Below, piece after piece: positions 58,984 through 64,000 of a DNA stretch of 64,000 bases. Made by a program: the position numbers and the translations under genes. The DNA is from Nereida ignava. Its GTDB lineage: Bacteria; Pseudomonadota; Alphaproteobacteria; Rhodobacterales; Rhodobacteraceae. Within the stretch, counting starts at the first letter, position 1, and each line of letters starts with the position of its first letter. The notes under the pieces were generated by a model. It did not search any database. It was not told the origin of the DNA and saw only the letters and a list, made by a program, of their open reading frames with translations. The stretch is taken from assembly GCF_001049735.1 (NCBI RefSeq), contig NZ_CVPC01000022.1, positions 1 to 64,000 on the forward strand. The letters run 5' to 3'.

Positions 58984-59886
58984 ATGAGTGTCAGCGAAAT
59001 TAGCCATTCCCGCACTTTGCCCGAACCCCGTGCAATGCTCCGCCTGATCAAGCCGATCACGTGGTTCCCACCTATGTGGGCATATCTTTGCGGTATCGTC
59101 AGTGCAGGTGTCTCTCCAACCGGCCAATGGTGGCTGGTTATCTTGGGCGTTTTACTCGCTGGCCCCATCGTGTGCGGCATGTCCCAAGCAGCTAATGATT
59201 GGTGCGACCGTCATGTAGATGCAATCAACGAGCCTGATCGCCCCATTCCTTCGGGGCGTATTCCTGGGCGTTGGGGGCTTTGGATTGCTCTGGGTATGTC
59301 CGTGCTGTCACTTGCTGTCGGATATCAGCTTGGTCCTTGGGGTTTTGGCGCGACAATTGTTGGGGTGCTTGCTGCTTGGGCCTACTCTGCTGAGCCGGTC
59401 CGCCTGAAGCGATCTGGATGGTGGGGGCCTGGGCTTGTTGGGTTATCCTATGAAGGATTGCCATGGTTTACGGGTGCAGCAGTTCTTAGCGCTACGGCGC
59501 CGTCCTTGCAAGTCTGCCTGCTTGCATTGCTTTACGCTGTTGGCGCGCATGGCATCATGACATTAAACGATTTTAAGGCCCTTGAAGGCGACCGCGTTAT
59601 GGGCGTGAACTCTTTACCTGTTACGATGGGTCCAGCGCGCGCAGCGAAACTTGCCTGTTGGGTTATGGCGGTTCCACAGGTCATTGTTGTTGCTCTTTTG
59701 TTTACATGGGACCGCCCGCTTCACGGGCTTGCTGTGGCAGGTGTTCTTGCGTTTCAAATTTGGGCAATGCGCGTTCTGCTGAACGACCCAAAGGGTAACG
59801 CGCCGTGGTATAATGGCACGGGTGTCACTCTTTATGTCAGCGGCATGATGATCGCTGCGTTTGCGGTACGGACGGTTGGCCTATGA
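58984..59886 (+). CDS. bchG: Bacteriochlorophyll synthase
   Basis: This 300-residue UbiA-type membrane prenyltransferase attaches the geranylgeranyl or phytyl tail to bacteriochlorophyllide a. The active-site motif NDWCDRHVDAINEPDRPIPS is clear, with the second Asp-rich region NDFKALEGDRVMG. About eight to nine membrane helices are seen. The stop overlaps the bch2 start (ATGA). Confidence 0.96.
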   Translation: MSVSEISHSRTLPEPRAMLRLIKPITWFPPMWAYLCGIVSAGVSPTGQWWLVILGVLLAGPIVCGMSQAANDWCDRHVDAINEPDRPIPSGRIPGRWGLWIALGMSVLSLAVGYQLGPWGFGATIVGVLAAWAYSAEPVRLKRSGWWGPGLVGLSYEGLPWFTGAAVLSATAPSLQVCLLALLYAVGAHGIMTLNDFKALEGDRVMGVNSLPVTMGPARAAKLACWVMAVPQVIVVALLFTWDRPLHGLAVAGVLAFQIWAMRVLLNDPKGNAPWYNGTGVTLYVSGMMIAAFAVRTVGL

Positions 59887-61163
59887 CGCTTGGTTGGCTC
59901 TCAATTGTGCGGCTAGGTCTGGTCCAGACATGCTTGGGTGCGATTGTTGTCCTCACAACTTCGACCCTAAACCGCTTGATGGTGATTGAACTGGCATTGC
60001 CTGCAGTCCTGCCAGGACTTCTTGTTGCATTGCATTACGGCATTCAAATGACGCGCCCTAATTGGGGGTTCATAAGTGACCAAGGGGGCAATCGGACGCG
60101 CTGGATCGTTCTGGGTATGATTGCATTGGCGCTTGGCGGATTTGGTGCAGCCCTTGGGGTTGTTCTTTTGCAAACTGTTTGGATTTCGGGCCTGTTGCTT
60201 TCTATAGTCAGTTACGCGCTTATCGGGCTTGGGGTAGGCGCCTCTGGTACGTCACTTCTTGCGTTGCTTGCCAAATCAACGGCCCCACATCGGCGCGCAG
60301 CAGCTGCTACAATAACATGGCTAATGATGATTTTCGGTATCGCAGTGACCGCTGGTACTGTTGGTGCGTTCCTAGATCCATATTCACCCGAACTTCTGTT
60401 GAAGATTGTCGCTATCGTATGTGTATCTGCAGTTGTCGTTACAATGCTGGCTACACTAGGTATTGAAAGAGGCATTACCTCAGAGGTTTCGACTGCCGAT
60501 CCAATGGGGTTTGCCGAAGGGCTTCGCGAAGTATGGTCCGAACCTAAAGCACGCATATTCACCATTTTCGTTTTCCTTTCGATGACCGCGTATTTCATGC
60601 AGGAACTCATTCTTGAGCCTTACGCCGGCCTTGTTTTTGGATTCACGCCTGGTCAATCGACCTCCCTGTCGGGTGCGCAAAACGGCGGCGTGTTCATTGG
60701 CATGCTCACAGTGGGGATTGCTGCCACGGGCCTTCGTATTGGACAGTTACGCCATTGGGTTGTCGCGGGCTGTCTTGGCTCTGCTCTGACACTGATTTTT
60801 ATCACGATCATCGGTCAACTGGGTCATATCCCGCTGACGCCGTTCGTTGTGGGTTTGGGCTTTTTTAACGGCATGTTCGCTGTTGCGGCAATTGGCTCGA
60901 TGATGGCACTGGCGGGTGACGGTCGTGAGACCCGTGAGGGGACCCGAATGGGTCTTTGGGGCGCTGCCCAAGCGATTGCTGCAGGTTTCGGTGGCCTTCT
61001 TGGTGCCGCGGCTGTCGATCTTATGCGCGGCCCTTTGCCTGACGCGACGGCATTTGGCGCTGTCTTTTTGCTCGAAGCATCTCTCTTTTTAGCCGCGGCG
61101 CTTATGGCTAGCCGCACCATGGAAAACCGTGCGCCAGACGCGCGGCTGATCGCAGGAGAATAA
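59883..61163 (+). CDS. Bch2, PucC/BCD-family membrane protein
   Basis: This 426-residue protein of about twelve helices belongs to the same family as LhaA. Landmarks are RLGLVQTCLGAIVVLTTSTL, RLMVIELALPAVLPG and MGLWGAAQAIAAGFGG. The gene between bchG and bchP is often called bch2 or orf428 and is thought to aid pigment delivery or antenna assembly. It is coupled to bchG and lies three bases before bchP. Confidence 0.9.
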   Translation: MTLGWLSIVRLGLVQTCLGAIVVLTTSTLNRLMVIELALPAVLPGLLVALHYGIQMTRPNWGFISDQGGNRTRWIVLGMIALALGGFGAALGVVLLQTVWISGLLLSIVSYALIGLGVGASGTSLLALLAKSTAPHRRAAAATITWLMMIFGIAVTAGTVGAFLDPYSPELLLKIVAIVCVSAVVVTMLATLGIERGITSEVSTADPMGFAEGLREVWSEPKARIFTIFVFLSMTAYFMQELILEPYAGLVFGFTPGQSTSLSGAQNGGVFIGMLTVGIAATGLRIGQLRHWVVAGCLGSALTLIFITIIGQLGHIPLTPFVVGLGFFNGMFAVAAIGSMMALAGDGRETREGTRMGLWGAAQAIAAGFGGLLGAAAVDLMRGPLPDATAFGAVFLLEASLFLAAALMASRTMENRAPDARLIAGE

Positions 61164-61166
61164 CTA

Positions 61167-62342
61167 ATGTATGATGTTGTTGTTGTGGGGGGTGGACCCT
61201 CTGGTGCGACGGCTGCCGAAGACTTGGCACGCTCGGGAAAGTCCGTGGCAATGCTTGATCGGGCAGGGCGGATTAAGCCTTGTGGGGGGGCAATCCCACC
61301 AGTTGCAATTACTGAATTCTGTATCCCCGATGAACAGCTCGTGGCGAAGATCACAACGGCGCGGATGATCAGTCCCACAGGCCGGAAAGTAGATATTCCG
61401 ATTGAAAATGGTTACGTCGGAATGGTTGACCGCAAAGACTTTGACGAATTTTTGAGATGCCGTGCGGCTGATGCAGGGGTTGCGCGCTTTACGGGTACAT
61501 TTTTGCGCATTGAACGCGGTGACGGCACAAAAGTGATCTACCGCGATAAAGAAACGCGTGAAGAAATGGCGCTTGAAACAAAGTTGATCATCGGGGCCGA
61601 TGGCGCACGCTCAGACGTTGCCCGTGCTGAGGTTCCCGGCGGTGATACCATTCCGTACGTCATCGCGTATCATGAGATTATTGAGGCGCCGACGCCAAGC
61701 GAAGCTTACGACCCGCTGCGTTGTGATGTGATTTATGACGGTAAAATCTCGCCGGACTTTTACGGTTGGGTTTTCCCTCATGGTACCTCTGCAAGCGTTG
61801 GCATGGGGACTGGCATTGAAGGCGTCGACCTCAAGCAAGCAACTGCAGATCTGCGAATGGCGTCAGGTTTGAGTGATTGCAAAACCCTGCGTAAAGAAGG
61901 TGCGCCCATTCCGCTTAAGCCGCTAAGTCGATGGGATAACGGTAAAGATGTTGTCCTTGCGGGCGACGCGGCTGGTGTTGTTGCCCCCTCATCTGGGGAA
62001 GGAATTTTCTATGCGATGGCCGGCGGTCGTGCGGCTGCGACTGCGGCGACGGCGTGCCTTACGTCTGGTCGTGTGAAAGATCTGCAGTTGGCACGCAAAC
62101 TATTCATGCGCGAACATAAAGGCGTGTTCAAGATTTTGGGCGCCATGCAGGACGCGTATTATAAAAGTGACGAGCGCCGCGAACGCTTTGTCAGCCTGTG
62201 CCATGATATCGATGTGCAACGCCTCACATTCGAAGCGTATATGCATAAAAAACTCGTGGCGAAACGGCCCTTGGCGCACATCAAGATCGGTATTAAGAAC
62301 GTCGCGCATCTGATGGGGCTTGTGAACCCGCTTCGAACGTAA
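61167..62342 (+). CDS. bchP: Geranylgeranyl reductase
   Basis: This 391-residue FAD enzyme reduces the geranylgeranyl tail to phytyl. The dinucleotide motif is YDVVVVGGGPSGATAAEDLA, the FAD C-site is DVVLAGDAAGVVAPSSGEGI, and LIIGADGARSDVAR lies between. It is closely spaced with bch2 upstream and idi 10 bases downstream. Confidence 0.96.
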   Translation: MYDVVVVGGGPSGATAAEDLARSGKSVAMLDRAGRIKPCGGAIPPVAITEFCIPDEQLVAKITTARMISPTGRKVDIPIENGYVGMVDRKDFDEFLRCRAADAGVARFTGTFLRIERGDGTKVIYRDKETREEMALETKLIIGADGARSDVARAEVPGGDTIPYVIAYHEIIEAPTPSEAYDPLRCDVIYDGKISPDFYGWVFPHGTSASVGMGTGIEGVDLKQATADLRMASGLSDCKTLRKEGAPIPLKPLSRWDNGKDVVLAGDAAGVVAPSSGEGIFYAMAGGRAAATAATACLTSGRVKDLQLARKLFMREHKGVFKILGAMQDAYYKSDERRERFVSLCHDIDVQRLTFEAYMHKKLVAKRPLAHIKIGIKNVAHLMGLVNPLRT

Positions 62343-62352
62343 GGGTGCGCAG

Positions 62353-62883
62353 ATGAAGGATATAGCTTTGGACGTGATGATCCCTGCGTGGGTTGATGGT
62401 GTTCTGACGCCGGTCGAGAAACTCGAGGTGCATCAGCGTGGCCTGCGTCATAAGGCTGTATCTGTCTTCTTACTTGCGGGCGATAAAGTCCTGCTGCAGC
62501 AGCGCGCCATGTGCAAATATCATACACCGGGTCTGTGGGCGAACACCTGTTGTACGCATCCTGACTGGGACGAAGATGCAGGGGTATGTGCTGAACGCCG
62601 TTTGGCCGAAGAACTTGGTATTGTTGGTGTTAAGCCTGTGTTTGCGGACACGGTTGAATACCGCGCGGATGTTTTCCAAGGCTTGATCGAGCACGAGGTC
62701 GTTGACGTTTTTGTGGGTCATGTGGATGAAAGCTTGGGTGTAGACCCTAATCCAGCTGAAGTTATGGACTGCCGCTGGATGTCTTTTGCTGAAATCGACC
62801 AAGCGATCGACACTGATCCGGCTCAATTTACGCCTTGGGTCAAAATTTACATGGATCAGTTCCGCCAACAAATATTCGGCTGA
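62353..62883 (+). CDS. idi: Isopentenyl-diphosphate delta-isomerase (type I)
   Basis: This 176-residue Nudix-fold isomerase interconverts IPP and DMAPP, supplying crtE. Active-site features are the Cys in NTCCTHPDWDED, the Nudix-type RRLAEELGI, and Glu in GLIEHEVVDVFVG. It ends the bchG unit and marks the right edge of the photosynthesis cluster, mirrored by dxs at the left edge. Confidence 0.95.
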   Translation: MKDIALDVMIPAWVDGVLTPVEKLEVHQRGLRHKAVSVFLLAGDKVLLQQRAMCKYHTPGLWANTCCTHPDWDEDAGVCAERRLAEELGIVGVKPVFADTVEYRADVFQGLIEHEVVDVFVGHVDESLGVDPNPAEVMDCRWMSFAEIDQAIDTDPAQFTPWVKIYMDQFRQQIFG

Positions 62884-62959
62884 GCGGCCGCCACGTCTAG
62901 CATGTCTTCGCTCGACGTGACGGTCTTTTCTGACTGATGAGTACAGCTGGGTTAGCGGA

Positions 62960-64000
62960 TCACGCTGATTTTTGGCGATCAAAGGCTATGTATTCATTCA
63001 TTGCCGGAATGCATCCTTGATCCCAAATCATCGTCAACCAACGGCAAAAAGCGTCACGAAATAGCTCTGCATCGCGCAAATCACCGTAGATATTGCTCTG
63101 GTCCAGCCATGCGGTAGGTTGTTCTTTCGCTTCCAATGCGGCGGCATTTAGCTCAGCCCAAATTGGATCGTTCGCTTCAATGACCGAGCCGTCTTCGCGT
63201 GTACCGGCGCACATCCGCGCCCAAAGAGCTTCGACCAATGCAAGGCCGCTCACAGATCGACCTGCTGCGAGTTGATCACGCAAGATAGGTAACACGAAAC
63301 CCGTGTGGCGCGCAGACCCGTCAAAGGCAACCCGGCGGGTTGTGTCAACAATGCGCGGGTTTGAGAAACGCGCTTCGATCAAATCAACATAAGCCGCGGG
63401 TGTCTTGCCGGGAACAGGTGCCACGGTTGGCGCAATCTCGTTGCGCTCAACCTTGCCAAAGAAATTACGGATCGCAGGATGCGCCATGCAACCCGCAATC
63501 GTTTCGATACTGAGCGTTTCTCCAACGTTCGCGATGACCTGATGGCCGGCATTAAGGATGCGAATTTTCATGGTTTCGAACGCATGGACATCATCGGAAA
63601 AAGTTACTCCAACCGTGTCCCAAGCGGGGCGACCTGCGCAGAACTTGTCTTCAATCACCCATTGGCGAAATGCCTCGTGCGTAACTAAAGCGGGGTCTTT
63701 GATCCCGAAATCATGCGCAAGGGCAAGTTCTTTTGGACCCGTTACGGGCGCGATACAATCGACCATAGAGTTTGGAAAAGTCGCATTGGCATCAATCCAA
63801 TCCGCAAGCTCTGGATCAGAAAGACGCGCCAACGACACGACAGTCTGGCGCAAGATATCACCGTTGCCTTGTAAGTTGTCGCAGCTCAATCCTGTGAAAG
63901 GCGCGTGACCCGCCGCACGGCGTAGCTTGAGGGCTGCAACAAGTGCGCCGAAGGCGGTGCGCGGCGTGTCGGGGTGGGCGGCATCGTGCAGCAAATCCGG
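62960..64000 (-). CDS. Mannitol dehydrogenase family protein, C-terminal part (5' end outside window)
   Basis: About 345 C-terminal residues are visible; the start is to the right of the window. Family motifs are FTGLSCDNLQGNGDILRQ and FPNSMVDCIAPVTG, followed by a helical C-terminal domain with SVSGLALVEALWARMCAG. The NAD-binding Rossmann part is missing here because of the edge. It belongs to the long-chain mannitol/fructuronate dehydrogenases, which oxidise sugar alcohols in the cytoplasm. It is convergent with idi and unrelated to photosynthesis. Confidence 0.9.
   Translation of the reverse strand, partial: PDLLHDAAHPDTPRTAFGALVAALKLRRAAGHAPFTGLSCDNLQGNGDILRQTVVSLARLSDPELADWIDANATFPNSMVDCIAPVTGPKELALAHDFGIKDPALVTHEAFRQWVIEDKFCAGRPAWDTVGVTFSDDVHAFETMKIRILNAGHQVIANVGETLSIETIAGCMAHPAIRNFFGKVERNEIAPTVAPVPGKTPAAYVDLIEARFSNPRIVDTTRRVAFDGSARHTGFVLPILRDQLAAGRSVSGLALVEALWARMCAGTREDGSVIEANDPIWAELNAAALEAKEQPTAWLDQSNIYGDLRDAELFRDAFCRWLTMIWDQGCIPAMNEYIAFDRQKSA

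Noticed and set aside
62884-62959. CACGTC/GACGTG inverted repeat after idi as a terminator
   Set aside because: The 6-bp stem with a 16-base loop has no T tract and is too weak to call.

Overview
The window carries a complete photosynthesis gene cluster (PGC) of an aerobic anoxygenic phototrophic alphaproteobacterium, most likely a marine Roseobacter-type Rhodobacteraceae. The evidence is the gene content and order (crtEF-bchCXYZ-pufQBALM, bchFNBHLM-lhaA-puhABC, crtIB/crtA/crtCD), an aerobic cyclase gene (acsF) with no bchE, spheroidene-pathway carotenoid genes and no pucBA antenna genes. A plasmid-type replication and partition module (parA, parB, a DnaA-like initiator, a candidate origin and six perfect copies of a 14-bp palindrome) sits in the middle of the PGC. 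The PGC is therefore probably on an extrachromosomal replicon; the sequence alone does not show which species.

Layout. 1-3.9 kb: sulfide detoxification (end of a persulfide dioxygenase, a DUF442-sulfide:quinone oxidoreductase fusion, a SulP transporter). 4.1-5.3 kb: an intact-looking IS3-family element. 5.5-8.6 kb: an arsenic operon (ArsR-ArsC fusion, ars-type GAPDH, ArsJ). 8.66-9.1 kb: a short NfeD-like fragment and a decayed IS3 orfA. 9.3-14.6 kb: LysR regulator, PLP aminotransferase, AEC permease, DHA2 drug exporter and Rrf2 regulator. 14.9-62.9 kb: the PGC, bounded by the isoprenoid genes dxs and idi. 62.96 kb to the end: a truncated mannitol-dehydrogenase-family gene.

Within the PGC, reading leftwards from 27 kb, crtE-crtF-bchC-X-Y-Z-pufQ-B-A-L-M-pufX-(dxs) makes carotenoid precursors, bacteriochlorophyllide late-step enzymes, the LH1 antenna and the reaction centre. 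From 27 to 37 kb lie crtD-crtC, tspO, crtB-crtI, crtA and bchI-D-O. The replicon occupies 36.9-40.7 kb. Reading leftwards from 56.4 kb to 40.7 kb, bchF-N-B-H-L-M-lhaA-puhA-B-C-orf98-acsF-puhE-hemA-cycA supplies tetrapyrrole synthesis, assembly factors, the H subunit and the electron donor. Reading rightwards are ppaA-ppsR (regulators) and bchG-bch2-bchP-idi (final pigment assembly).

Regulation can be read from the DNA. Nine TGT-N12-ACA sites of PpsR type occur upstream of bchC (three), between crtE and crtD, between crtI and crtA (two), between bchF and ppaA (two) and in front of bchG. At bchC two of them cover the -35 and -10 hexamers of a good sigma-70-type promoter. The puf operon has an intercistronic stem-loop after pufA, several hairpins after pufX and an intrinsic terminator just before dxs.
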